A stretch of DNA of 64,000 nt, from contig CM066306.1 in the NCBI GenBank assembly GCA_033807695.1, positions 4,278,001-4,342,000 on the forward strand, given 5' to 3'. The notes below the pieces were generated by a model, which saw only the letters and a program-made list of their open reading frames with translations, was not told where the DNA came from and did no database searches. This stretch comes from Daedaleopsis sinensis (Eukaryota > Basidiomycota > Agaricomycetes > Polyporales > Polyporaceae). Shown here one piece after another: positions 20,161 to 32,008 of the stretch (positions within the stretch are counted from its first letter, which is position 1; each line of letters begins with the position of its first letter). The translations under genes and the position numbers were made by a program.

Positions 20161-22064
20161 CTACGCCATTGCTGAGAGCTGAGCCTCAACTTTAATCTCG
20201 GATGAGTCCGTCGCTGTGTCCGGATCCGATCGGTTTTTGGACTCTACCATGGCACCGTTGGCGACGAGTTCTGCGGACAAAGAGTTTGGCGATGGCATCA
20301 AGTCGTGGGCGATAGCAATGTCCCCCTCCGAGACGACTCGGAGACGGACGGGGAGGACTCTGTGAGATTGTGGAATCCGGATCGGAGAAGGAAGGATTTC
20401 TCGGTGTCCGACGAACGAGAAGTTGTTCTCGCAGTGGGATTTTCCGAGAGCGACGAGTATGATAATGAGCGTTGGGTATATTCCCTAGAAGACATGACGG
20501 AGGATGTCAGTTTTCTGCTGATTAGAGAAGTGGGGGGAGGTGTGCTCACGATGAGGGGGACTACACAACTTTCGAACAAATACTCGAAGTCGGACCTGAA
20601 GTTGGTTGATCCAAGGCCTGTTGTATCAGGGGTGTTCGACAATGCCCAGTCGGAATAGGATCCAAACTGATATGTCACAAGGGAGGCCTATCTCCATGAC
20701 CATCGACCATCATCCAATGATTTAGCGTTCTACGATGTGACATGTCAAAGTGATTTGCGCCACATACCCATAGGAAGCAGTAGAGAGCTCCCGACTCCAC
20801 AAGTAGAGTCATAGTCTTCTCGACCACAGTTCTGGAAGAGCCTGTACGAAGAACATGCGCGACCATTCCTCGGTGAATCCTGAAACATTGAGGTCCGAGT
20901 AAACTAAGTAGCAGGTTGCGTACTAAGTAGTAGAGATGTGAAGTAGGACGTACCAAGCCTTATATGCGATGACGCTCGTCGCGGTCGTATTTGTGAGCAG
21001 AGATAGGATAGATGCCGCAAGTCCCCATATGTTGCCAGTGTACAATGAACCGGGTAACCTCAGCCAGCGGGACGAAAGCTCTATCGGGTCGGCAGTTGGA
21101 ACGGCATGAAGATCGCCCCTGCTGGCACACGCATCTGTAGTCGTAACGATTCCTGTTGCTAAAACCATGACCGCGTCAGTCGACATCTCACGAGTATCTC
21201 TCGTGAGTCAACACTCACCGAATGTTACGGATATAAGGAGAATACATAGGATACGTATTGCGCGATTGCCCTTCCAAAGAACCCACGCACGCCACCAAAC
21301 TATAGCGTCACCGAGGACCACCTGAAATGGAGCGTTCAACTTTAAGCACTGATAGTATCTGTGAGCGTCGAGGATTGACGTACATTGATCGTCAGGCTTG
21401 CGGTCCCGGCGCAATTCTGAGTGAACCGGGTCCACAGTACGGTCGGGTCACCGATAATAGCCTTGACACCGTCCAAGTCTAGTTTTGCTGCCCGAGCATC
21501 GGGGTACATCTCAGCCAAGTCATCAAGAGCAAGATCTGTCTTCGAAAGTCCCAGGTACCCCTCACTCATGATTCTGCGTAACTCATTAAATGTTTCGCAG
21601 AGCATCGTCACCCAGTAGACGGTGGTTGATGCGTAGAGAGCCATGATGGCGAAGAGCATCATCAACCTTGGCGTGTTCTTGAGTCCTTTACGGCTAACAC
21701 GATTCCCGGTGAGATAATGTTGCATGACCTGTTACTAGTACCCATGATCAGGGCCCTCCCTCACCATAAGGTATAGATCGCAACTAAGGCAAGGATAGAA
21801 TATAACCCTGGATTTCCGCTCACTGGTCAGCATTCTTACTAGTCTGATTGCGTAAGTCTACGTACCAAGCAGCACGCTGGATAAAACCGCTTCTATAACC
21901 TGCGGAATCACCTGATACTCGATGTTCCAAATCTCCGAGAAAATTGCAGATTCGGCATCCACTATGTGGGAAGTGAGTTTCGCTGCGAGATCTTCAGGGA
22001 TCGAGGGATTGCCGCCGTTTGGCTGTGGGAAGTCCCGGGGGATGAGATCCTTGCGGTCGAACAT
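20161..22064 (-). CDS. Multi-pass membrane protein, 7TM-like, uncharacterised fungal family (copy A)
   Basis: The start is at 22064 and the TAG stop at 20163-20161. About eight exons are visible, including 22064-21866, 21807-21765, about 21728-21384 and about 21324-21220, and further ones at about 21170-20953 and 20900-20785. Hydrophobic segments occur at GLYSILALVAIYTL, RLMMLFAIMALYASTTVYWV, AIRILCILLISVTFG, IWGLAASILSLLTNTTATS, LLVESGALYCFLWV and GIYPTLIIILVAL. The loop GDAIVWWRAWVLWKGNR and the pattern VEKTMTLLVESGALYC recur in copy B (32009-33817), so both are family signatures. The C-terminal tail is hydrophilic and probably cytoplasmic. The function is unknown; receptor-like topology alone does not prove signalling. 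One junction (exon 2 to 3) does not keep frame with canonical sites. Confidence 0.75.
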
Positions 22065-23485
22065 GGTGCACCGAGGGATCCGGAGGAGGTCTAGGAGCTA
22101 CAGTGTCCCTGGTACCCGTAGCAGCGGCCTCCTGTATATACTATACGGTTACCCTGTCGGCATCGCCAGATGAAACTCTGAAGGAATCATTGTTAGAGGA
22201 GCTATGCTTTTTTGTCAGGTTCGCAACATGACAGCAGTGCTTGACGAGCGACGCAACTGTCGCTTTCGGAGTTCGTGACAGATATGGTGAGGTGGGGAAG
22301 GATCCGAGTTCATGTAGACCAGGGGGACCGGGGCTGCTGTCAATATCTAAGTTAGAATCCACATTGTCTGATATAGGGATCAAGATGCTTTACAAATTGC
22401 GAGGTGCTTCTGATGGAGCTGAGAAAAACCTGTGAAGACTGCGACGCTCGGACTTCCGACCCCAGTGATACGGCTTTATCGAGGAGACGAAGCTGGACTA
22501 CCTAGTCAACCGTCAAAGGGTTTCGACATACATCTGTCCAATTCGCCCCGGTTCTGTCATACGTGTCAGTATCGCCATCACGGTGTCAAACCGCCGAAGC
22601 AGATACAACGTACACGGCTATGTAGTAACCTACTTGGCGAAATTCTCTGAGTGAAGGGCTGAGTATGCGAGGAAAGTATAACCCCGCGATCGCTTGAGAC
22701 GATAGATGCGCTGCATGCAAGCTCCACGGGCTCTCCGCGACAAACGACTCCAACCTGCAGCGCCATATGTCAGCATTCTGCATACCCTCTCCCCCACGGC
22801 AGACTCTATGCACCGTTGCTTGCTCCATGTCGGTGCTCGGTGTCCGTGTGTGCGTGCATAACACATAATAACATCTACTTCCGCATTCATCAGAATCAAC
22901 GCTCAATCTTACGGCGCAGCCCAACAAACTTTCGCGATATTGACCTATGTAGCTCCTCATAGCCCATAGTCAACCACGAGGCATCCACTTCTCACCCGTG
23001 TACAGCGCAGACGACCCATACCATGCAGTACAGGCCTGGGCAAGGCCCGGTAGAGGACCCGCGGACGAGCAGGATAGACGACTCGCTGCAATTCTTACTC
23101 GACATCAACCTAGAGGAGTAGCACGAGTACATATAGCGGAGAGTGCTCACTACGTTGAGCGCAAAATCATTCACACACGTACTGGAGTACGCCCGGGGTG
23201 CGTCGTAATCTCCCGCGCGGTCGTGTAAGCAGCACTCTACCGACAGACCGTGTCGTCATATCCTACATCGCTCATTCGCATTCCAAGGCTCGAGTACCAG
23301 AGGGAGACGTGTCCGACGTAGACCTAGGTCTGGGCCAGTCGCAGCGCACGCGGGGCAGGGGAAGGTCGGATCGTTCGCTGCAGGTCGGTAGGATTGTAAC
23401 CTCGGAGAGGGAAATCGAGATACCGAGCGATCCGAGGAGCGTCGCTCACTGGCGGGGGCTGAGATGTGAGAGTTCCGGGGGTCAC
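22065..23485. other. Intergenic, no gene supported
   Basis: The stretch contains the shared upstream side of membrane gene A and the downstream side of RNase H1. Open frames are short and mutually overlapping, with no domain. The promoter of copy A should lie in the first few hundred bases, but no motif is distinctive. Confidence 0.5.
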
Positions 23486-25100
23486 TCAACTCTCAGCGAG
23501 TTCGGCCAAGAGCTCATCGTCGTCCAGCAGACCATCTGCGTACGCCTGCAAACAAAACTCGTGTAAGAATCCGCATCAAATCAACGAGCAACTGCCTCCG
23601 TCATCTTCCCCGCACCGCACAGCCCGAGAACTGGTGTGCGACCATCGACTCACCTCGAGTTCCTGCGCGGAGGGGCCCGCCGATGGAACTGCTTCTGTTG
23701 ACAGCTGCGACAGGAGTCAGACCCACACGGCACAGCGGCGGCTGCGACACGTAATCGCACGCACCTCGTCTGCGACCTCTAGTCCGTCGACGAGCGCCGC
23801 CCAGTCCCTCTCTCCTTCCGCGGGGAGCGTCGCGCCGTGGTTTGCGAGCATATCTGCGCCCTCGTTGCCCTCGATGCCCGCGTGGCCCTTCACATATTGG
23901 AGATGAACCTGCGAGTTCAACGAGACAGTCAGGCACATGCGTGCGGGAGGGGGCGCTCGTATTATGCGAAGGGGATTGTGCCGGAACGCGACAGAGGAAG
24001 GAGGGGCGGAAGGAGCGGAGCGGCAGACACACCTTCTGCCCCTCGCGCGCGCGGAGGTCGAGGAGCGCCGCGAGGTAGCGGATGAGCGGCGCGTTCTTGA
24101 CGGGCTGGCCCGCGGATGACTTCCAGCCGTTTCGCAGCCACTTGGGCATCCACTCACGGAAGCCTATCGGACGCGTGAGCATGAAGGTCAACAGACAAAC
24201 CCAGATGCATATATCGGGAGTGGATGGGCGAACGACGATATATGGGTGACAAATGGTGCATGATATGGGAGGAAGGAGGACACAGGATGGCGAGGGGTGG
24301 AGACTGAAAGGAAAGAGGAGGACGTACAGCTGATACTGTACTTCGAGTCCGTCTTGATCAACAGCGGTCGCTTCGTGTGCGGCGTCGTCTCAAGCACGCG
24401 CACGATGGCCTAGCATACACAGGTCAGTGCCGCCAGAGATTGCAGCGGTAGGCGACGCACGATGAGCTCCGCGCGGTTGTTCGTCTGGTCCCCCGGACAT
24501 CTCTCCGCCACATTCCTGACCGCCGCTCAGTGCGATACACGCAGGAGCCAATCGACCATGCGCACCTCGCGTCGTTCTCGCCCCACCACACGCCGACGCC
24601 CGCGACAGACCCGCGCTGCCCGTTCCCCTTGCACGCGCCGTCCGAGTACACGACGTCCCACCCGGACTCGTCCGCGATGACCTCCGTCGTGAGCGCCGTC
24701 CAGCGAGAGGAAGTCGAGCGCGGCTTCTCGGTGCTCGTGCTCGGACTCGCGTCGGCTGCTCCTTTGGTTTTGGACGCGCTCGCTGCGGGTGGTTTTGAGT
24801 ATGGTTTTGAGCTCCTGTGTGCGTGCGCTGTCGCGGCTGGGCCGTCACCACCACTGGACGACGAGGGCACGGAGACCCCTTGCTGCGCGAGGTACTCCCT
24901 CGCCTGCGCCGTGCTCGGGAACTTCTTGTGCTTGTTGCCTACAAACCCGGACACCTGCGCCTGGCACTCGTCCCTTCATCGTGATGCCTTCGTCAAGCGG
25001 AGGAGGGGCGACATATTGGGAACACGTACCAGGTCGAGTATATCCCGGGGACGCGTCCTTTCGCGACCGCGTAGAAGCCTCCCTTTGCTGCCTTCGGCAT
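23486..25100 (-). CDS. Ribonuclease H1 with N-terminal hybrid-binding domain
   Basis: My model has eight exons: 25100-25030, 24973-24566, 24515-24461, 24409-24328, 24163-24033, 23908-23761, 23694-23654 and 23545-23486. It gives about 331 aa. Residues 8-55 are the hybrid-binding (viroplasmin-type) domain: GGFYAVAKGRVPGIYSTW joined to CQAQVSGFVGNKHKKFPS. A Ser/Ala-rich linker follows. The nuclease domain has all four acidic ligands: Asp in VVYSDGACKGNG (about 135), Glu in TNNRAELI (about 176), Asp in IKTDSKYSI (about 199) and Asp in NEGADMLANHGA (about 268), with His in VKGHAGIEGN. The enzyme cleaves RNA in RNA-DNA hybrids in nucleus or mitochondria. The exon 6 donor (23765 or 23761) is a choice made to keep frame. 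Two decayed copies lie at 28918-31162. Confidence 0.93.
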
Positions 25101-25792
25101 ATCCTCGTCGTCGTCAGGCAAGATAGAGGCACTAGAGCAGCGTCGAGATTGAGACCGTCCAAAGATATCGTGTTTCCGAGATTCCAAGACGCGGTGCGGT
25201 TTGAAAGAGGCGATGCGAGCAAGACGAAAAGCACAGAGGAGAAAACGAGGAGCCACTGCGGTGGGCGGAAGGGAGTGCTGCAGGGAGGCTCTAGTTGCGG
25301 TACGTGGTGGACCGTGGTCGAGGAGCAAGTTACATAGGCGCCCGTTCGAACTCAACTTTTGCGCACAAGTCCTCACGCAACCGAGCACAAAAGGATCTCG
25401 TCCAGTAATGTTCGAAGTAGTACATTCGTCAAATCGTTACACGCGCAAAGCCAGTCCGCGCAACCAAGAGTCCGAGGCTTCTCCTCCATCTGGCACACCA
25501 CACAGGAACAGGGTGTGTCGCACGTCGGATGCAGCGGGAAGAGGAGGAAAAGAGCGTGGTGGCGAGACAGGGTGGGGAAAGACAATCTTAGACGTATTTA
25601 TGTATGTATTTGTAGATAGGCGACATCGGAATCGAGGATCAGGAGACACAAATGGAGAGGAGCGAAGAATCTAGTCGGACGAGAGGAGGGAGAACTTACG
25701 GAGGGGAGTCGTTCTCCTAGGCTAGGCAGACCACACGCCAACAGGACAATCGGAAAGCAGTCCCGCCGGCACACGACCCGCCCGATCGTCGT
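25101..25792. other. Intergenic between RNase H1 and the next gene
   Basis: The first about 75 bp upstream of RNase H1 are clearly similar to the sequence upstream of pseudogene copy 2 (29648-29725), so the 5' untranslated region was part of the duplication. The rest has no supported feature. Confidence 0.5.
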
Positions 25793-27474
25793 CTAGTTCT
25801 TCTCCAACTTCTCGTCCTTCGTGACCGGGACGACCTCAGCGCCCTCGATGACGGTGTACTGCGGCGGGGCGACGAGCATCTCCGCCGCAGTCTCGTCGAA
25901 GACGATCTCGTACTCAGTCTCGTCCTCGCGGCGGCTACGGAACGCGCGAACGGTGACGAGGGCGATAACCCAAACCATGCGCAGGAGGACGCCGATGCCG
26001 CAACCTGTCAAGATGAAGGAGATAGTCAGCATCACAATCATTGGAACATGTCAAAAGAATTGGGTGGGATCAGTAAGCCTCAGCCGTCCTGCCGTCTGTC
26101 ATCATCGTACCCAGCCGGACAGGGTGAGTCGATGACAAGACAGAGACGGGATAACGCGCGACTGCAAATCGACGCTGCATCGCACGAGTCTGGCTCCCAC
26201 GCGCGAACGCGACGTTGCATGTGCTGCCAAGTGCCTAGGACTCGTGCGGTGAAGCAGGGAGGCTGTCGATGGGGATATCCACAGGGCGCTAGGTTGTACA
26301 GACGGCTACAAACGTTGGCGGATATTTGTCTCTATCTCAGTTCGGTTTCCTGAATTCTTTTCGAACAGAGGTAGAGACACAAAGCTTGTTGCGAGATAAG
26401 TTCAGTTGTAAAAGGACTAGTCCTCCGAGACTGAACCTGGACCGACTCGATCGCGCGGTGAAGACGAGGGCTGCACTGTGAGATCTGGAGAACAGTCCAT
26501 ACGAAGTTGTGTAGGCTAGGAATGTCCTAGTTGTCTGTTCGACCTCCGCCGAGAGCAGATGTGTCTCTGTCCCGATCAGGCGACCGAGACAGAGACATGC
26601 GAACCGCCGCGGGAGAGCGTAGACAATCGTGGATGGATAGATGCCTCGATGTACGAGAGTGATCCCAAGGAAGATGGTGGCGAGAGGAGAAGAACGAGAG
26701 GACTCACCGAGAACGAAAGCGACGGCTCTGCCCTCCCAAGGGCCGAGACTCATGAGGGCGAGGTGGAGACGACGGATGAAGGACGGGCCACCGTGCCTCC
26801 AGTGTCCGGTGCGGAAATGGTGGTGGCCATGGGCCGGTGCCACCTGCGCGTCCGCGACCTCGAACGCAGGGCGGACGGGGGTCCCGATGTATGGGAGGAT
26901 AGGAGCGCCTTTAGCGCCATGCATCTCGGTGGGGATGGGCATGGGCATGGCCACGGGCGTGGCCTTGACAACAACGGCTCCTCCCTGTCCCTCCATGTGG
27001 TGGGCGGGGTGAATATGGACATCGAGCTTGATGGGCTCCAGTCCAAGCCACTTGCGAAGGGTGTTGGTAGCGTCGAGGGCTTTCCCGCGCATGCCTCCGC
27101 AGCCGGTGCGGTGGGGCTGGTGCGTGCCGTTGATGATCATGTCTGCCTTGGGCCAGCCTGACATCGTCGCCATGTGCGGCGGGACGAAGGTAGTGGAAGG
27201 GGCGGAGACAAGAATGGCGGCGGGTGCATGGTTGTCGGAGAGGTCGCCTGCGGCACCGTGGCCGTAGCGAATGGGCCCGGTCGAGGAGAACTCGGTGACA
27301 ACAACGCGGATGGGAGTTGCGTTGGCTTATTGATGTGTGCCAGCAGTTGATGAAGATTGGAAGTTGGGAAGGGGCGTTGAGGAATAAGAGATAGGTTGAG
27401 AGAGGGTTATCGAAGGATGACTTACCAATACCCGCGCCGAGGACGACGAACGCAGTAAGAGTACTGAACCGCAT
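25793..27474 (-). CDS. Secreted or type I membrane protein, His-rich, unknown function
   Basis: My model has three exons: 27474-27426, 27325-26708 and 26004-25793. The last intron is about 700 nt, long for this genome, so a small exon could be missed. The N-terminus MRFSTLTAFVVLGAGIANA is a signal peptide. The luminal part has HRTGCGGMRGKAL and the His-rich stretches HIHPAHHMEGQG and HGHHHFRTGHWRHGG. The region RRLHLALMSLGPWEGRAVAF leads into one membrane segment formed across the splice (GCGIGVLLRMVWVIALVTV). A short acidic and basic cytoplasmic tail ends EKLEKN. The His clusters suggest metal binding, an inference only. I do not recognise a named family. It sits between the two arms of the inverted duplication and has no mirrored copy. 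Confidence 0.75.
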
Positions 27475-28917
27475 GCAGTTATGTGTCGGTGGTGACTTGT
27501 AGAATAGAGATCTGCAGAGAGAAGAGATAAACGAGGGGCTTGGAGAGTAGAGGAGGAGGAAGTACTTGACGGTAGTGGTTCAAGAGACGATGCCGGGTCC
27601 AGGCGGAGGACCCCGCCACCAAGGCCACGCGCCACGTGGTCTCCACCCGATATGGCAGCCCAGGGCAGCCCGAGTGCTGCAGAGCGCCAGTGCATCGCTT
27701 TCGTCCTGACTCTCCGCAGCGCGTCCTCCGAGATAAGTATTTGCTGTCTGACTCTCTACCGTGACTGGTCGCGTCCACTCTCAGCTCTCGGGTCTATCCT
27801 TTTTGGCATAAACTGCTGACTCGGTACCTCACCGGATGCCTTTTGGAGAAGCCAGCCAGTGAGTCTGCACTGCATCCGTTGAATACTAGGCTGTAACCGT
27901 GACAAGACCGTGACTTACGGACATATTTCAACAGCCTCAAGCTTCAAGTTACTGGCAGGTTCGATGTTCTGAGTCATTGATCCAGTGCTACTCCTTGCAG
28001 ACTCAGCCCGGACTGCAGCTCTTCGCACTGGCGACTCTGTGAATTTCCTGTACGAGTCAAATGTGTGGTTCCGCCGACGTGTTCGGGATCCGACCTTCAA
28101 GGGACCCCACTGGCATCGGGAAATTGCATCCCTCACGGCATGCACAGATGATGTTGCGAGTCGACATGCGGAAAAACATGCGCAAGACACGCGGTATACG
28201 CAGCTCAGCCGTATAAGGTACATAAGTCGAGTTCACTAACCGCCACCCAAGCTACAATTGACCTGTACGCGCGAATGGAGCTGCTCACCGTGATCAAATT
28301 CGGTGTACCCATGCTAGACTCCCTAGGCGGGTGTTGTATTGCTCACTATCTGAGCCTAGGTCTTTGAGCGATCTGCTGATCTAACCCAGCACAATGCACC
28401 GTTATGCCGCCACGACACTTTCAGGTCGACATCGTCTTCCTTGGGCGGATGCCGAGTTGGGGGGGTCTAGTCAAGTCCTCGGATACGTCAGCTTCGGTCC
28501 AGAATGAATTTATAGGTATGCACGAGGTGTGTATACAGAGAACTGTCACGATAATGCTTACACGTATCACAGATGCACACTTGACAGTCGATTGCCAGTG
28601 CCTGTTTACAGTAAGCCATATGATCCGAGAATGATACACTGACGCACCGTTTCCACGGGTTTGCCTTAAATCCGCACCTCGTTTCCTGCATTGTACTGCG
28701 ACATCGACTGGTATAGACTCTGCATTCATCGATTTGAGCCGCGAACGAAGCTGTCGTCGCAGCTTCGTCATCAAGTGCATGAAACAGCGGCGGTCTCCGC
28801 GAGAACGAGCTTAATACAGTTCAGAGCATTATACACGGCCGGACGCGGACGTCCGCGGTCCCGGTGCACGTCCGCGGTTTCAACGGTGCCAACGCGGAAT
28901 ATCCTATTTAAGATGTC
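27475..28917. other. Intergenic near the centre of the inverted duplication
   Basis: No gene, RNA gene or clear repeat was recognised. Short overlapping open frames (such as 27915-28223, - and 28404-28634, +) have no domain. Confidence 0.5.
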
Positions 28918-29640
28918 GTCTCCTCCGACCGTGCAAGGGAGCGGGCAGCGCGGGTCCGTCGTGGGCCGGGGTGTGTGTGGAATGGCGCCCGGTACGCACA
29001 GTCGATAGCTCCCGAGTATCTTCCACTGTGCAACTCGGACAGGAACGTCGCCGACGGGTGTCCGAGGGCCGAGACGAACAGCAGCACGGAGGGTTGCTTC
29101 TGGCTCGCAACTCGTTGCAGTATTGACGTGCTCTGCTCGATACAGTGCTAGGTCATCTCTCGAGACAACGAAGCGGCCACTGCTGATCCGGACAGACTCA
29201 AAACATCATAGTGTCAGGGGTGGGTATGTTCTATATCATCCCGCACGCGTGCATGGGCCACCTCAGCTGCTGATCATCCTGTCACAGGCTTTCGCGAATC
29301 GATTCCCAAGTGGCTCCGGAACGACTGGAAGTCCGCCGCATGCTAGCCCGTTAAGAACGGCCCGCCGATCTACTACCTCCGCACTAGGGGTAGAAGGTTT
29401 GTCTGTCCCTCCCGCTCAGCGTCCTGCCTCTGCCGCGTTCCGGCCCAGTCTCCTTCGCATACTAGCACGTGCCCCCTCCCGCACGCATGTGCCTCACTGG
29501 CTGGTTGCAATCATAGGTACATCTCCAATCTGTCAAACGCAATCCGGGCGTCGAGAGCAAAGAGGGAGCAGATAGGCTCACAGACTATGGCGTCACGCTC
29601 CCTGCGAAGCTGAAGAAGTCGATGGTCTCGCACCAGTTCG
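28918..29640 (+). pseudogene. RNase H1 pseudogene, copy 1 (3' part only)
   Basis: The fragment begins in the sequence matching the end of RNase H1 exon 2 (CGTGCAAGGGAGCGGGCAGC, near 28933) and continues through relics of exon 3 (about 29046-29110), exon 4 (about 29150-29205), exon 5 (about 29290-29390) and part of exon 6 (about 29515-29640). The first catalytic Asp region, TCGGACGG in the gene, is changed. Stops and shifts break the frame repeatedly. Introns are kept, so this is a DNA-level duplication and not a retrocopy. The hybrid-binding domain is absent. Confidence 0.8.
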
Positions 29641-29647
29641 CACCTTG

Positions 29648-31162
29648 AACCTCAGAAACACCATATTCTTGGACAGTCTCAGTCTTGACGCTACTCTAGT
29701 GCTTCTGTACTGCATCCGGACGACGAGGATGAGCCGAAGGCAGGAAAGGGAGGCTTCTACGCGGTCGCGAAAGGACGCGTCCCTGGGATATACTCGACCT
29801 GGTACGTGCTCATATTATCGTCCCAATCTGCTGCGCCTGACAAAGGTATCGCGATGAAGGGACGAGTGCCAGGCGCAGGTGTCCGGGTATGTAGGGAACA
29901 AGCACAAAAAGTTCCCGAGCGCGGCGCAGGCGAAGACGAATGACCGCGCGGAGCTCGCCGTGCGCTGTGGCAGGCTATCGTGCGTGTGCTCGAGACGCCA
30001 TCCCACGCGACGCAGCCGCTGTTGAGCAAGACGGACTCGAAGTCCAGTGTCAGTTGTGCAGTTGTGCCTCTTGCGTTTCTGTTCTCCCCGTCATGTGCTG
30101 AACGAACACGTCCAGGCTTTGGGGAGTGGACGTCGTAGTTGCGAAATCGCTAGAAGTTGGCCGCGGGCCAGCCTGTCCAGAACGCACCGCTCGTCCACTA
30201 CGTCGCAGCTCTACTTGGGCGCGCGCGAGGGTTAAAAGGATAGTATGGCTATCGCCCCCGCTCCTTTTGCCGCGTTGCGACAGTCCCCTCTGTCCCCTCC
30301 CGTACGCATATGCCTCGCGCTCAACGTAGTGAGTACTCTCTGTCTTGTTTATTCATGCATCTCCACTAGTAGAACTTACCTGCGCTGCCGAACAGGCTGC
30401 AACGAGTCGCCTATTGCGTTCGTCCGCTGGTCTTCTCCGAGTGCTGCAGCTTACTAGCTGCGACGGGCCGTCCACGTTGTACGCAGGGTAGAAGTGGACG
30501 CCTCACGGTCGACAAGACCGGAGCCTGTCCCGCGAAAGAACTGTGATATTGAACGTAACATCGAGTGCCGATTCTGGAATACTCGCCGGATGAAGATGAA
30601 CGCGACCCGGACGCTACAGACCCGGACACAGGCAAAGGCGCGTGAGGGGCCTTTGGGAAATCATGCGGAACCCAGAGAAGAACCACATCGACATCGCGTT
30701 CGTTACCTCGGATCTCCTTGAGCGCACGAGGGACGAGAGGTTTGTCTCTTCTTTTCTATCCCTCGTACACCGGCCAGTACGCACGATCACCTCGCTGGCA
30801 TAGGTCTACGTCCGGTATGTGAAGCGCCTCATGAACATCGAGGGAAACTGGCTCGCGAACTATGCCGTGACGCTCCGTGTGGAGCCGGAGAGGGACTGGG
30901 CGGCGCTCGTCGTAGGTGCGTTCAGCGCTCGCGCTGCAGGTCACATTGGTCTGACACTTCTTCATGTAGCTACCATTAAACCCGATTTTATTTGCAGGTC
31001 CTTCCGTGGGCGAACTTGAGGTGAGTTCCAGGCGGCGAAGAAGATTTCTGACCCACCTGACGCGGCTTATTATATGAACTCGCCCATCCTTCTCTGTCGC
31101 AGGCGTATACAGACGGCTTACCAGAAAACGACGAGCTCTTGACCGAGCTCACTGAGGGCTAG
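29648..31162 (+). pseudogene. RNase H1 pseudogene, copy 2
   Basis: The copy begins in sequence matching the 5' untranslated region of the intact gene. The start codon context is damaged: ATATGCCGAAGG in the gene corresponds to ATGAGCCGAAGG here, which shifts the frame. Exon 1 and intron 1 are retained (about 29730-29855). Exon 2 is joined directly to the end of exon 3 (ACGAATGACCGCGCGGAGCT, near 29937), so the linker and the first catalytic Asp are deleted. Exon 5 relics lie near 30140-30235. About 500 bp of unrelated sequence follows. The end of the gene is well preserved: VKRLMNIEGNWLANYAVTL near 30810-30910 and a last exon ending LLTELTEG plus TAG at 31160-31162. The catalytic Asp of the final motif is lost (GNWLANYA). 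Confidence 0.85.
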
Positions 31163-32008
31163 AGTGTGGCACGACAAGGCACCGCTTCCGTCAACAGGGC
31201 TTTGCGGGAAACGTACCTACCGACAACGCTACTCGCGGTTCGAGCCTCGTTCGACGTGTCGAGCACATCTCGAAAATGGAGGTCGGAAAATCCTCATTTG
31301 CATGTTCCATTCAATCCTAGTCGTCGTCTTTCCGACTCACATCTGCCGTAAACGGTAATGGTGCCTCAGAAACGTACATGATTGGATACGGGAGGTGCAG
31401 TCCAAATGTACTGGTACGTCATGTACGGTTGTAGGTGCGTTTAACTCAGTGTATTCGCGCTGCATGACACGTCCCGCCCCGTGGGGCCTCGTCGTGCCCC
31501 CTACGCTCGACTGACTCCGTCTACGTGACCTAGGAACAACCATCGAAGTACGTCTTCTGAAGTTCTACGTCCAGTGGCCATTGTTCCTGCTAGGCCTGAT
31601 CACTTGGGGCTGTTTCCGACCGTCGCTCGACGCTCAAGCTGTCCTCCGGGCCGATCGGCTGCCTGTGGTGCGCCTCCGGGCATCTCATCGCCCAGGGCGA
31701 CGCTAAAGCTGTCCCTACTATCATCCTGGACTGCTCCTGTGCGACAGATCGATCTGCTGCGAACGAAGGAAGAGCTTTCCAATCCCCTATTTCAGCAACT
31801 AGTATCTCCACGCCGCTGAAGATGGTTCTGTCAAGACTACATAAGTATCCGCTACACACACGCCTATGTAGCATAGGTACCAGGCGCGCCCGGCTGACAG
31901 ACGCAGCTCTATATTAGACGAGTAACTGCAGCATCTCAGAGGAGCCCTCTCCCGATATCTACCCCGGACCCTCTCGACGACCGTCCCACCGCACTTTTAC
32001 GTCTTGTC
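31163..32008. other. Intergenic, no gene supported
   Basis: The stretch lies between RNase H1 pseudogene copy 2 and membrane gene B. It mirrors the 22065-23485 spacer on the other arm. No domain-bearing frame was found. Confidence 0.5.

Noticed and set aside
20305..20658. 117-codon plus-strand frame opposite the membrane gene A tail
   Set aside because: The minus strand in the same place encodes GIYPTLIIILVAL, matching the paralog, so the plus-strand frame is a shadow.
24900..25100. Viroplasmin-type domain as a sign of a viral insertion
   Set aside because: The domain name comes from a plant virus protein, but it is the normal N-terminal hybrid-binding domain of eukaryotic RNase H1. The rest of the gene is RNase H1.
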